Shown one piece after another: positions 48,844 to 61,547 of a DNA stretch of 64,000 bases. How positions within the stretch are numbered: position 1 is the first letter of the stretch; every line of letters begins with the position of its first letter. Made by a program: the position numbers and the translations under genes. The stretch is from Trochalopteron elliotii (lineage: Eukaryota > Chordata > Aves > Passeriformes > Leiothrichidae). The notes beneath the pieces are model-generated. The model did not search any database and was not told the DNA's origin. It worked only from the letters and a program-made list of their open reading frames with translations. Where the stretch lies: positions 3,189,448 to 3,253,447 of the forward strand of contig JANPWX010000076.1 in NCBI GenBank assembly GCA_024734555.1, given 5' to 3'.

Positions 48844-50324
48844 CAGATGTCACAAATTATGAGTAGATAGTAAACATTCTCAAAAGTCATTCTGAGCCTT
48901 TTTTTGAGAGGCAAATAATGCACAGTAGAAACCACATGAATACTTGTAGTAATATGAATACAGTAAGTAAAGTAGCAGAGCTGCTGTGCATGAAGTCAGT
49001 AAAGTTTAAAATCATAGGGAAATATTACTGACCATATGATAGCATAGACAGAACAGGAATGAGATGTGAAAATTTCAAGTATAATCACTTAGTAAAACTC
49101 AGACACATAATAAACTCAGAACATCCCCTCATATCGATTGCTGAATTCTGTCTAGGAAGAAATCAGAATGGAAGGAACTTATTACAGGGATTCCTCAAAG
49201 AGGTTTGAGGAGCAAATTTCTGTTGCTCTTTTTGTTTATTAAATATAAAAAGTAGGAATGTCTGGCTGCAATTTAAAGACATTGTAATGAATACCAAGTG
49301 CAACACTGTTGCAATGTAGAAAGGAATGTTATCACTTTAGGGCTAAAATATCAGAAATAGATTAAAACATTATTATATGAAATAAAATATAAAATTAGGC
49401 ATTCAGAAAAAATGTAGGAACTTTTCTTGGAAGCACTTAAGGAAAAACAGACTTGGAGGTAGATGAACCAGCTTATTAAAAAAACCCATAAAATTTCAGA
49501 TTATGTATTTTTTGCAGAAGAAGGAAGTTCCAGTTCAAGAAAATGAAGTGGATTTTCAGTGTTTTGAAACCTTTTCGTTTAATTTCTCTCAGTGAGCAGT
49601 TCTGAGTCTTCCCTGTGGAGAGTGGAAATTACCTATCTGCAGATATTAGGCTGTGTGCTAAAAATACCTTACCCAGAAATTTGGAAACTATTCAGTATCT
49701 TTTGGTATGGTCACTTTCAGGAAAGTGAAACTTTTGACTCTGAGGATTAGTTCGATACCTGTTTATACGAAGGATAGGAACAGGTTTATATTTAAAAGAA
49801 AGTGGCAGAACTATTAATTGTTTATTTTGAATGGAAGCCTCCAAAAAATATGAGATTAAGCTGGCTAGCTCTTCCAGTCTTTCATGTCACTTCAGCTAAA
49901 AAGAAGTATTCAGCTGACAAACAAAAGTTCTGTTTATTTTTAATCAAAATTTGATTATATTTTGATATCTGGTTATTCATATTTGTTAAAAAAATGTTTT
50001 CAAGGAGTAGTATAATGATAACAACAATCTTTAATTCGCAATAATCACAGAAGATTAAAAAGTGTTGGGAATTCCATTAAAAGAGTTCTAAGTCACTATG
50101 GAAAACTAGATAATGCCTCTCAGAGCTAGTTTATGGCATTTCAGCAGTGAAGGCACAATTGCATGTCGCTGTTAACAAAGAGGAGCTGGAGATTCTGTGT
50201 GGTACCTGCTTCTAGCACAGGTTGGGGAGAAAAGGAAAGAGCTTGCAAAAGGACTGAGGGGAGGAGAGATTCCTGCAGGTTTGGGCTCAGTATTCCTGTT
50301 GGCCTCAAGGAAGGGATAAAGCTG

Positions 50325-50338
50325 ACACACACACACAC
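50325..50338. repeat. Short (CA)7 microsatellite
   Basis: Seven AC units. Confidence 0.85.
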
Positions 50339-51480
50339 TGAAGGGAAAGGTGATCATAAGCTCTAGTTCTCACTGCACAACAGTATCCTTCATCTTGTGA
50401 TCCTGGTGGAGACATCCTAAGGGTTATTATGCCTTTATAATTACCTTCTTTTCCTATGCCTGTTTTTCCTGATGCTGCTATGTATAATTTTGAAAGTAAT
50501 TACAGTTATTTTTCACATAACATTATACAGTGCAAGCTACATGACATGTATTATATTACATCATAATTATATTACTTATAACTGTATTTACGGGTAAATA
50601 CATATAATGCTGCTCTGAATTTGCTGTAACAAAAATAATCCATGTAACTCTTTGAGAGTTATTTTGCTTTCTGCAAAATTTGACTTAGACCATATTACAG
50701 TAAAAATTTGTATTGTTCCACCAGTATTGTTCCACCAAAAAGGAGGAGACAAATCTATCTCTTTTAAAGCTCACTTTGCTGTGCCACAGATGAGTACCTA
50801 AGGACAAAAAACAATCTTGTTTTTTCTGAAAAATTGACCCTTATATTTTGTATGTTTCTGTTTAATAAATCAGTCTACTGACTTTGAGAGTCTGATGTAA
50901 AGTAGAGAATTGTGAAGTTGGAAAATATAATCTTCTATTGATTTCGCTATTAACTTCATGTTCAGAATTGAACATCCCTCTCATTTTGGGGACCTAAACA
51001 TTAAAAAGCTATTAAATCTCATCCCAGTTTTATGCATAAATGGAGCTTTATCTCACTAAGATGATTTCAAGATGAAATATTATAAATATCTTAAACGATG
51101 ACTGACTTAATTATTAAAATTATGATGGAAGATATATTTCGCTGATATATATATATTAAAGAAAATTAGATTGATTTTGTAACCTTTAACATGACAAAGC
51201 ACTGAACTAAATATATTCAAAAGAATTATAGGATTAATTGGGAAAACAGAGAAATATGAGACTTAGTCTAGTCTACTTATTTTTATTGAAGAAAATAGCT
51301 TTTTGGTTCTAGCTTGACTTAGGAGGGGCATTGTTTGTTCATTAGAATAGTTAATAAATTTAATATTGGCATACAGGTTTTATGCATGCAAGAAAATGTT
51401 TCCTTTTACAGCTCTTTCAGTAAATTTCTCTTCCTGATACTATTTTCTTTACATAGGGAATGTATAGTTATATAAATATG

Positions 51481-51482
51481 AA

Positions 51483-51513
<31 letters not shown>

Positions 51514-51515
51514 AT
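51481..51515. repeat. (AATA)n microsatellite
   Basis: About nine AATA units without interruption. The minus-strand frame across it gives an FIYL repeat that is an artefact. Confidence 0.97.
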
Positions 51516-51597
51516 GCATCCTAAGGCGTTTGAAGTGTCTGATAAAATAGTGCCTTAGGCAACTGTTTGGTAATTTGCCATTGTGATTTTTTTCCAA

Positions 51598-51674
51598 ATT
51601 AAAAAAAAAAAAAAGGTTGCTTTTTTTTGGTTATACGCATGTATACATACATACATACATATATATATATATAT
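51598..51674. repeat. Poly(A), (CATA)n and (TA)n cluster
   Basis: A 15-base A-run (about 51600-51614), then a T-run near 51621-51628. From 51643, a CATA run of about four units passes into a TA run of about seven units. The A-run could be an old retroposon tail, but no body is recognisable beside it. Confidence 0.9.
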
Positions 51675-53698
51675 CCACCAAGACCTTGATTCTCCCTTCA
51701 GTTTGGTTTTATATTGAGTCCACATCAAACCCAACAGTAACCTAGACCAACAAGGGAATAGCTTTCTTTCTCCCTCTGCTAGATTAATTGATCTGCTAGA
51801 AAATTCTTGAGCTCTAATCAGCTTTCTGGCCTCTTAGAGACCATTTCCTCACTACCTGCTTGACCCATTTGTAGCAAAATAAGTTTTTAAATTATCATTT
51901 CACTGGATATATATCACTTTTCTGGTTTTTTATAACTTATATTTTTACTCTTCACTTTTTCATTTACCAGAGCTGTTCTTATTAGTGCTCTCATTCTTGG
52001 TAAATAAAAATATCTATTGGCATTATGACTGAACGTTTGGTTTGTTCTCACATGCAGACTGTCTACATGAATGATCTCTCACTGTCTTTAGCTCACAGAA
52101 AAGAGCTGGCTGATGAAAAAATTCCAGGAATAAGGCAAATAAGATTTTAGCCTTATTCATAAGAGACATTCACATATTTTGTTCACTAAGTGTAAATATA
52201 AAGTAAACCCTTAAGCACTTAATGGAGCCATGATCTCCTCTCTCCTGACTTGCTTTTTATCCTCTTATCTATCTTACCTTAGATTATTTTTTTATTCTTA
52301 TCTTGCCCTTCTTTAGACAGAGAATTGGAAATATCATTCCTAAAATCAGAACAGAACAGAATAATTTATTTCTGTTTCTCTCCTAAGAGATTAAAGTTGA
52401 AAGCTTGAAATCCAAAAGGCTGAGGAAGGTATCAGTGTTTGATCTTCTCATGTTGGCCAGCCACATCCTTTAATCACTTTTACTTTAGATTACAGCCCTA
52501 GTAGTGCTGCTGTTCCTTAGGTCTGTCATGAATCTAGGCTTGACATACCACAGTTATGAGACTTGAGTTATGTCTGAACCTTACAGTTATGATATCTCTT
52601 GAGAAACAAATGTAGAGCAAAATCTCATTAGAATCAGTGATTCCTTTTGCTGCTTCTGAACTGCTTCTTGTACTGATTAAAGCAACCAGTGACTGAAACT
52701 TGGTAAGTTTAACATGGTGGTGGTGGGGGGGGGTTGTCACAATGTTAATGATGACATATGTTCTGGCAGTTTTGAAGCATGAAACTGGTGCATTTGAAAA
52801 TACAGGATAATACATGTAAAACATAGGAAAAACACTGGATAAGCAAACCCAGCAGATATTTTTGTCGTGGCATGAATAACTTGCATTTACTTTATCACTC
52901 TAGCCTGCGTAGGAAAAAGGTAGACAATCTCTGATTGCACCAGTGCATGACAGAACAACTAATGAAGGAAGTACCACACATTGAAAATCTACTTATTACA
53001 TGGTTGAGTGATCTTGGAAGCAAAGGAAAACAGCAAGTAGACAGAATAATACAACACAGACAAGATTGAAAGTGTACTGACTTCTTTTAATGTACTTGTC
53101 ATTTTGATTAGCTCTTCTTTTGTTGTGATGGCCACTTGAGAAGTCAATTCAGTTATGTATGTTTATGCCAGGTTTTAGTAGACCCTTCCAGACAAACTTT
53201 GACTTGGCAAAAAATGGGTCTTATCTCAAAAGGATCAAGGTCCTTAAGCAATAGCTTCAGCAGGAAAAAAGTAGCGGGAATAAAAAAAATAAATACCTTA
53301 TGTATTTATGTGATTGGGAATAATTCTGATCCACTTATCTACTGGGAAAAAATTTAAATTCAGGCTTAAATAAGAAAATAAGCAATAGTTTTCAAACCAC
53401 TTCTGCCAAAGAAATAATGCAGACCATAATATCTTTCTCTAGTTTCTCCTTCACAGACAATAGATGAATTAATTTCAGGCAGGAATTCCCTGATGCGGAA
53501 CATGGAAGTTACACAGAAAATGAATTGAACCTGGTAAAAATGCAGAGTGGTTTTTCAGCTGTATTGATTTCTAAGGAAGGGTGCTGAAGGAAGTGATGGC
53601 AACTTTTATTAGATAAACAGAAAGGACTAATCTCCCACTTTAAAAATATCAGTGTTCACTTTCCCAGACGACATTATCGTATAGGAAATCTTTAGGTA
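51675..53698. other. Unassigned AT-rich sequence
   Basis: No gene or repeat family recognised. Contains a TGGTGGTGG-G10 run near 52719-52734. Confidence 0.5.
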
Positions 53699-53738
53699 TT
53701 CTGTTCTGTTCTGTTCTGTTCTGTTCTGTTCTGTTCTG
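53699..53738. repeat. (TTCTG)8 microsatellite
   Basis: Eight perfect pentanucleotide copies, 40 bases, with no interruption. Confidence 0.97.
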
Positions 53739-56463
53739 AAAGGTTATCGTTAGTTATTAAATTTTATAAGTGGCTTAGAACAGGTTTTATACAGAAAAAA
53801 ATGAAATTTATTACATCCCACATGATGAGTTTCCTTGAAAATGTGGCTATTTTTTACAAAATGTCATTAGAAGTTAGATTTATTGAAAAAAAATCCCAAA
53901 AAACTAGTCTAACTTGCAGCTGCTTAGCCTAGTTGAGTATTTAGTATACTGCACTAACTATTCCACAGACATGGAAAAAGGTTGCAAAATCATGTTAGTT
54001 AAATTAAGAATTAATGAAAAAGAGCAAGGTACATCTATTAGTTTGCCAGGCTGCAAGGATGTGAAGACTCACTGTCATAACCTATTTTGGCTGCATAATT
54101 GTTATCTCTAAAAGATGGCCCTGATAATTTTCAATGCAATTCATCTAATTTTCATTTCTTAACATCTGCAATTCAACAGGTTTAGGCTTGTCTTGGGACT
54201 TAATTTCATTCTAAGTAGTTTAAAAACACTTTCATCATAGTAATTCCATTGTTTTTATCATAGTTCATCATTGTTCCTTTTCTCTAATTCAAGTAAAATA
54301 ATAAAATTATATCTGTCTGTCATGAGATTATTTTCTTTTAATTCAAATAGCTGAAATAAATGCAATTGCCAATAATTCAACCAAATTTAAATTCTATGTA
54401 TTTGTTCTGAAATACCTAATACACTGATATTTTCAGGCCAAAGTATTATAGACACTACTCTTTTAAAAAAGTTGCAAGTAATGTATTCAGTTACATACAT
54501 TATCTGTGCAATACAAACCCATATCCAAGTGTAATGCAAATCTCACTTGTTTCATTGGTGCTTCAACATATGTATGAACTATATGCATGTACACACATAT
54601 GCTTTAAAGAATTAATAACACTCTAGTTTCCTAATTTTTTTCCTGTTTAATTCATATTTTATTTATAAGTACTTTCCTCTGATAATATTTTTACAAAGTT
54701 TTCCTGTCACTGATGATTTTCTCCTGAAGCATCTCAAAGAAAAACGTTTGAGACTATAAATTTCAAAATGTTTAGAGGTTTTCTCACTGCAATCTCCTGC
54801 TGGTAGGATGTCTGTCTGTCATCAAAGCCTGCCCCTTGTGCTGATAGATCCCTTATGACTGACTGTACTGTAATTGATCCTCAGAAAAATAAACTTTACA
54901 TACTGTGTTTGACATTTTTTTAATCATAATGTAAAACAATAAAAAAATATACATCAATTACTTTAATAAAGACATACTATGGTTTTGAAACCAGTGATTT
55001 ATTATAATTAGTGTACTGGACTATTTAATTTCCCTTCTTGGAAATGAAGTATTAAACTCAAAAACTTTCAAGTGAAGTTGAAACTTAAATCAATCAACAC
55101 CGTTTCTCTAAACACAGTATTTCCTCAATATATAGTTAAGGCACTGAGGATGATGGGCAATCTTTGCAAGATTTAACTCTGTCTTGACTTGGAAACTGTC
55201 TCAGTGTGTTCTATGTATAAGCAGAATCTGTACATTACATTAAAAAAAAAGTGATTCCTTCTACAACCTAACTACATCCCATAGCTCTTTAATTCTTTAT
55301 TACACTATAAAATGGTTCTGAGATGATCAGATTCAAAGTCTTGGGTTACAGAATGGAATACAGTTTATTTCCACAATGAATTATGTTTTGAAAACTGTTA
55401 TTTTTAAAGTTAGGTTAAGTGCTTCTTTTTAAGCCATGAAGTAGGCACCATTGAGAACTCATAAAGAGTTAACAATCAATTGTCCACAGACTGCTTAAGT
55501 CAGCAATTAAAGATTTTGAAGTTAATGGAATTTCTGTATACTTCATGCTGTGGGAATGTTTTTGTTTGACTGTTATTTCTTTAATTGAAGAAGCACAATA
55601 GTGAATGAGATTTTTATGACAGGAGACTTGTTTCCTTTCCAATTTTGAGTTGTTTCCCATTGAAATTGTAAAAGAACCAGCCAGTCTGCTAGCCTATGAA
55701 GCATAAAAGGTTTAATTGTCTCTTCTGGCCATGTTGGCATAGTGGATGGAAAACCTGGTGCTCTGAGAAAAGAGCCTGTGGCAGGGCAGGATACTGCTCC
55801 ACTGAATTGTTTTTTGTTTTATCTTGCCTGACCCTTTTCTGTCTTCTGTTAAGACCCTGTGAAAAAATAGGGAGAGGAAGAAGGCAGGCAAAGCAAAGAC
55901 ATCAAGAGTTTAGCAGTTCTGTATGAAAATGTCCCAGATTTTCAGAGCTCAATAGATCAGCTGCATGTGACTTAATCTGGAAGCTTTACTTTTAACAGCA
56001 AGGTGATCAAGACAGTTAGGTGTCAGATGTTTGTATTTTTTTTTCTGACATAATAGTGCTGGATGGTACTTCACTGGGAATCTTTAACTGTGGAGAAAAT
56101 GTCAAATAAGATTACCTTCAAGACACACAAAAATGGGTCTCAGCTACACTGAGGTAAGCTATGCTTGCAGATATTTTTATAGTATGGTTTGATGATTATA
56201 GGTAACATGAAGTACAGATAACATCTTCAGCAGAAGACAAGTGATGTCCTACTTTTTTCAGAATAAATAGTCTTGAAATAAATAGGAAGAGAGCATACAA
56301 AGGGACTCAACTAAAATAGATTTAAAATTAGAATGCATTTTTATTACAGATCTATTTATTCCTTTCAGCATAAGTTATATAAGACATACCTTTCAAAGGC
56401 ATGAAAAGCTACCGGTTTCTTCTCAAAAAACCAGAAGTGCAAACAGATACAAAGTTGTTACCA
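53739..56463. other. Unassigned AT-rich sequence
   Basis: Nothing recognised on either strand. Confidence 0.5.
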
Positions 56464-56548
56464 TAAAACAACAACAAAAAAACCGCCAAAACCAAAAAAA
56501 ACACAAAAAAACCCCACAAAAAAAAAAAAAAAAAAACCCAACAAAAAC
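56464..56548. repeat. A/C-rich tract with long A-run
   Basis: Almost only A and C, with an A19 run (about 56518-56536). Similar in composition to 27672-27768; a smaller A/C run occurs at 57080-57110. Confidence 0.9.
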
Positions 56549-57724
56549 ATGTTCAAACTAAGTGCTGTAATTAAATTATTTTTTAAGAGTTATTGGGAAA
56601 AAAAAAATCTTATTTCCAAGGGAAAACGTTTTCTAATTTTTACTCATTTTATCTGAAAATTAATACACCATTGAGATAGATCACAATTACAAGATAAAAG
56701 GTAACTTTTCAGGAAAATGCTTTCAAAAACATTGGCAGCACATCATTATCTTTTGTTATACTCTCTGAATTTTTCTTATAGAAGAGAACGATGAGAAAAA
56801 AATTGAGAGACAAAGATAAAAAAGAATGTAAAATTAGTATTTATTTCTGTTATTTCTTTGTACTTGATGGAAAAACTATGATAATTTACTTCATAAGTTA
56901 ATCACTATATCAGAATTTCTCTATAATCCATTGTGTATATACAAAAGCAAAACTCATAGGACACAAGTTGTTTGAAGATAGAGTATGCTTTAAATTTTTC
57001 ATATAAATTTCACAAGTTAAATGAGAACAGTTCTGGGTATTTTGTTTTTCTTAAAGTGTACTCTCTCACCAACTTATCTTAAAAAAAAACCAAAAAAAAC
57101 AAAACCAACCTTGTAGAAACATTGAAATCTTTGAAACAAAGTGAAATATTCTGGAATGTTAAACATTTTCACTACAGCCACTATGCTACCTACCCCATAA
57201 TTGATTTTATTGAGAATTTCTACTTAAGTACTTTCTCACTCAATGAGAACATCACAGTCAACAAACCTTACATTTGCCACAGAAATGGCCCATATTCAAA
57301 CACTTTTCTTTAATGACTGGAGACATATACCAAAGCAAGGTGGTATTCTACACTCTAATGAAATAAATGATTTTGAGACACTATAATTCATAGAAGTGGC
57401 TTAGAGATTAAATAAAAACCAACATACTGGAGGTACTAATACCATTATATGGTATTAATTTTTAATGCCAGAAGGTATAACTGAGACTACATTCTCTCAT
57501 TTTCTATGTGACGTGTAAGTGACTGCAGATAAACAAGACTTGCCACACCATAGTGTCATACTTTACCTTCCAGTTGTTTTCTAGAGTTCATTTAAATTAT
57601 GTTTGTATCACCTAAGGACACTAGCGACTATGTACTGATGTGAGAAAGGGACCTGCAAGTCATGGAGTGCAGAAAATATCTTCACAGGAACAGTGTTTCC
57701 TGCAGGTCCAGAAAATTATTCCCT
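56549..57724. other. Unassigned AT-rich sequence
   Basis: No recognised gene or repeat family. Contains the A/C run 57080-57110 and the perfect 9-bp inverted repeat 57437-57457. Confidence 0.5.
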
Positions 57725-58240
57725 GCTATTTGGTGGCTGTGAGTCTGCTTTTGTAGTACTGTGTCCAGTTTTTATTCCCTGGTGCAAGAAACATAGTGAT
57801 GTGCTGGAATGAATATGTCAGAGAACCACCATAATGATTAGGAGTATGGAGCACAATATGTTTAAGAAGCTGAGATACCTGAGCATGCAGCATTAAGATC
57901 AGGCTTAGGAAAAATATTAATGAAGTTTTATGCAAAGAAAAGGGATAGACTCTTCTTGGAGATGTGTAAGAAGTGACGAGAAACTCTGGAGTAGTTGCAA
58001 ATGACAGAAACTCTGATATTTGGAAAAATAAATCAGATACTAGGATAAAGTTTTTCACCACTAAAATACCAAAAACCGCAACAGTATCCCAGAGAGGCTG
58101 GGGATGGAATCCCCATCCCTGAGGATGACAGATTTTAAATTCAAGATTCTTAATACCTTGATCTATTTGGTGCTGCTTGAAGTGAGGTCTTGGACTAAAT
58201 TACTTTTAGAAATTCTTTTTAAATTATTCTATGATTGTGG
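57725..58240 (+). mobile_element. Old CR1 LINE fragment, sense
   Basis: Strongly diverged but in the right order for the CR1 3' third. GTAGTACTGTGTCCAGTTTT (near 57754) corresponds to 'gagtactgtgtccagttctgg'. AAGAAGCTGAGATACCTGAGC follows. GGGATAGACTCTTCTTGGAG corresponds to 'aggctcttttcagtgg'. CCCAGAGAGGCTGGGGATGG, then ATCCCCATCCCTGAGGATG, correspond to 'gagaggttgtggaatctcc..ccttggagat'. GGTCTTGGACTAAATTACTT stands for 'ggattggactagatgatctc'. The end is ATTCTATGATTGTGG at 58226-58240. The antisense 111-codon frame at 57726-58061 is a shadow. Confidence 0.85.
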
Positions 58241-61200
58241 GATACACTAACCTAAGTGTCTAAATTAGGAAAAAGGTGTCTCTGTATATTTTCCTAGATC
58301 TCTGAAGGGGTTAAGAGAAATGTAGTCTAGGTGCCCCAAATGGCTTTCTGGAGAATTAAGTGTGACTCCTGGGGAAACAAAAGAAGACTGGGAAATGCAT
58401 TGTCTTAAGGTGGGAACAGAGATTTTCCTATGCTTACTAAGGGAAGTATAGTGTGAGAAGGATTTTTTTAGACTGGTTTCCAACTCTCAGTCTTTGTCTG
58501 TGTCCATTATTCAAGAGCTTTATTTGGTGTGTATATAGAGTGAGAAAATGAATGGAATATGGGAGGCATAGGGTATAAAATATATGATACAGAGGAGAGG
58601 AAGAAGTCTATAAGGGGGATGTTTGGAATTTAGAATCTCCTTTTCTGTAGTTGCATACAGTTTGGTATAGAACTTCTTAAATTCACCAAAAAAAATTATA
58701 TACTGCACATATTTTTTTTTTTCCTTTTACTGTGTGAATAAATCACAATAAAACACCAAATAACAGATTTTTAATTTTTCCATTCCACAGGACTTTTATG
58801 TATGTGTCACAGATTATTGGTTGTTCATTTCATTTTGTATTTCAGGGAGAATATTCTATTGAGGTACTAAAGGAAGTTAGACAGAATCACAAAAGCATAA
58901 CAAAAATATACTTTAAGTTCTGTCTGCATTCTGTTATGAAAAGAGCCCTGGCCATGTTTTTCAAAAGTATTTCAAATAATTACAATAAATGTCATGTATA
59001 CACAGCCTAATTAACAGATTAAACTTCCTGATACACAATTTAAGTTTACCATAGCAAATGATGCACAGATTTAAGAAATGAGAGACCATTAAAAAAAAGA
59101 GAGAGTGTATAGAATCTCACAGAGAACCTAAAAAATTTCCTCTTGCATTTTTTTCCCTTACATATATGTCCCTGCAACTAGGGACAGAGTAATTATAGTA
59201 TTCTAAAGAATGTAAGACTGAACTGTTCTTTGGCATAATGCCACCTAATGAGAGACAGAATAACTACCCTAAATAGGCCGAAAGCTAGCACTTCATTGAT
59301 TGGGTTCCTATCATCATTTCATCCTTTAGAATCCAGCATTCCAAACACCCTCCTTTTCTCTGGACTTTCCTGATTTCCCTTAATCAACCAGGAAAATTTA
59401 CTTAAATTGAACTGAAGAAGTATTGTGATTTCAAATATTTCATATGTTTTGAAGCTGTATAGCACATCTTACACAGCAGAATCCCTGTAGGATCTTATTT
59501 CATGAAACTTGGGTCATATCACAGTAGGCAGTCACATTTGTAAGCTATCAAAAGTAAAAGGAGATGAACAAAGCAAACTAAAATTTGAGGTGTTTCTTGC
59601 CTGTGACAATACATACAATAAGCAACGGATGATGATGGACGATTCCCAAGTTCTCCTCTTACTTCAACTTATAAATCAATAAAAACATTTTATCAGTAAC
59701 ACTGAACTCTGTCCCTGTCTGAGTGGGAAGGAAACAGAACATTTTAACCCACAGATTTTTTTTCTTTTCTCCAAGGCATAGACAAAATGGCATTAGTGAC
59801 AGAAGGGTACTGCTCCCTGGCAGAGCTTCATTGAATTACAACAAAGAGAGAAGTGTGACCAGAGGCTGGAAAGAGGCAGCTGACTCAATGGAGACAAGGA
59901 GATACTATATGAAATTCTCACAGCGAAAGCTCTTCTAAAGGCACCAGACAATTTTCTTTCAAAGCAAGAAATCCACCCTGAAACTTCACCTATTTTGTGG
60001 CCTTTCACTTGTTGATCCTTTTACCACCTCAATGAAAAAACTCTTGAGATTATCAGTTTGCTAAAAATCAGAAGGTATTGATGAAAGGCTTTTTCATGCA
60101 ATTAGTGATTTGAACTAAATGTACAACAATATAATTTTTACTTTCTCTTATTGGCTATAGTGGAAAGTTACTCCAAAATGGTTCCATATTTGTTAATGGA
60201 GAAAAAATATGAATCATATCCCACCTATTGAGTGAAGCTCCTACAAGACTAATCTGTACATACCTTGTTTGGGCTTTTATCTTAATAAATGTGTATGCTC
60301 AGAAATAGACTACTGTAAATGAGACTATACTTAAGAACATGTAAGTTTTATCTAATATCTTGCTAGAGAATTCACCTGTTCTTTTCCATATTTCTGTTTA
60401 ATTTATGGTGGATGCACTGATTAAGATTATAAACAGTAAAGTATTTTATTTGCTGATATTTTTCAGTGATAAAATAAAAAAAATGCACTTTACAAAGTAA
60501 AATTTCACTCTCATACACTAAAATTTACCACAGTGTATTTTCCTATAATAAACATTTAGATTTTCTCATTTTGGTTACTTTTAAATATATTGTAAGTGTT
60601 CTACCATGGATTTCCTACCATTTTCCCCTAACACTTTCTGCCACAAAGTCACTTAAGAAAAGAAGTGAGACTAATAAATCAAGAAATTAACAAGGAAAAT
60701 AGTGTGATCACCTACTTGAAATTAGCAGACATATGCCATGCTCCATGGATGGCTGTTTTGCATCCAGCAAAACCCAGGTATTCGATGCAATCAATCATTC
60801 TATTCTTCAATTTCTTTAAATATGTTGTATTAATAGGCTAGTGATTTTTTTTTTTAAATTTTATTTCTGATGCAATCTTCTTGGTTTATATTTGTACCTC
60901 AACCCATAAAGCTGTACTCAAGTATGCCTCAGACTGAAGGGACTAAGATACATTTCTTGCCTTTTGTTTACTGTTTTGTCACATAGCTTTTTCTGCATCT
61001 TAAAGGACTGTAAAGCCAAAATGCAGCATTAAGAGCCAACCATAAAAAATGCAATGTTTCAGAAAAATCTCCACAAATGTGGAGTCATCACCACAGTAAG
61101 AAGGGAAGTGCTTCTATTTGATAGCATACATGTGTGCTTTATTAACAAGTAAAGTTAGCTCCCTAATTCTCACCTAGCACAGATATTACAAAGGCATATT

Positions 61201-61419
61201 ATTACTGTTGATTACAATAGATACCTCTATAGCAGTAAAAAGAACAAAATATAGACCTGAATACTAATACAAAATTGTCCATATAGTTTATTGTAAGGAC
61301 AACCCTTTGGCTGTGGCCCAAATTAGGTACACTGTGTAAAAAAATTACCAGTTTTAGTCTGGGTATAATATTAATGCTGAAAACTTGCTTCTTACAGTAA
61401 TTTTGCAGGCAGGCAGGTT
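58241..61419. other. Unassigned AT-rich sequence
   Basis: No gene or repeat family recognised. The frame 58798-59010 follows a splice-acceptor-like pyrimidine tract plus CACAG (58775-58791), but such tracts are common by chance, and the translation shows nothing. Confidence 0.5.
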
Positions 61420-61547
61420 TTTCTTTTTTGTTTTGGTTTTTTTTCGTTTGTTTTTTGGGTTTTTTTTTGGGGGGGGGTTGTTTGTTTGTTTGTTTGTTTT
61501 TTTGGGGGGGGTTTTTTGGTTGTTTGGTTTGGTTTGGTTTTTTTGGT
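61420..61547. repeat. Long T/G-only tract
   Basis: About 125 bases almost wholly T and G, including (TTTG)5 near 61478-61499, G9 and G8 runs and a GGTTT-type run at 61525-61545. Two antisense frames of lysine-, proline- and asparagine-rich protein are artefacts of it. Confidence 0.95.

Larger units (their letters stand above)
47271..51480. other. Unassigned AT-rich sequence
   Basis: No recognised gene or repeat family. Contains a 29-base tandem duplication at 48787-48843, a (CA)n run at 50325-50338 and a duplicated TATTGTTCCACCA near 50711-50739. Confidence 0.5.

Noticed and set aside
58775..59010. Splice-acceptor-like tract followed by a 70-codon frame
   Set aside because: Pyrimidine tract plus CAG is common by chance. 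No conserved protein motif and no partner donor could be argued.
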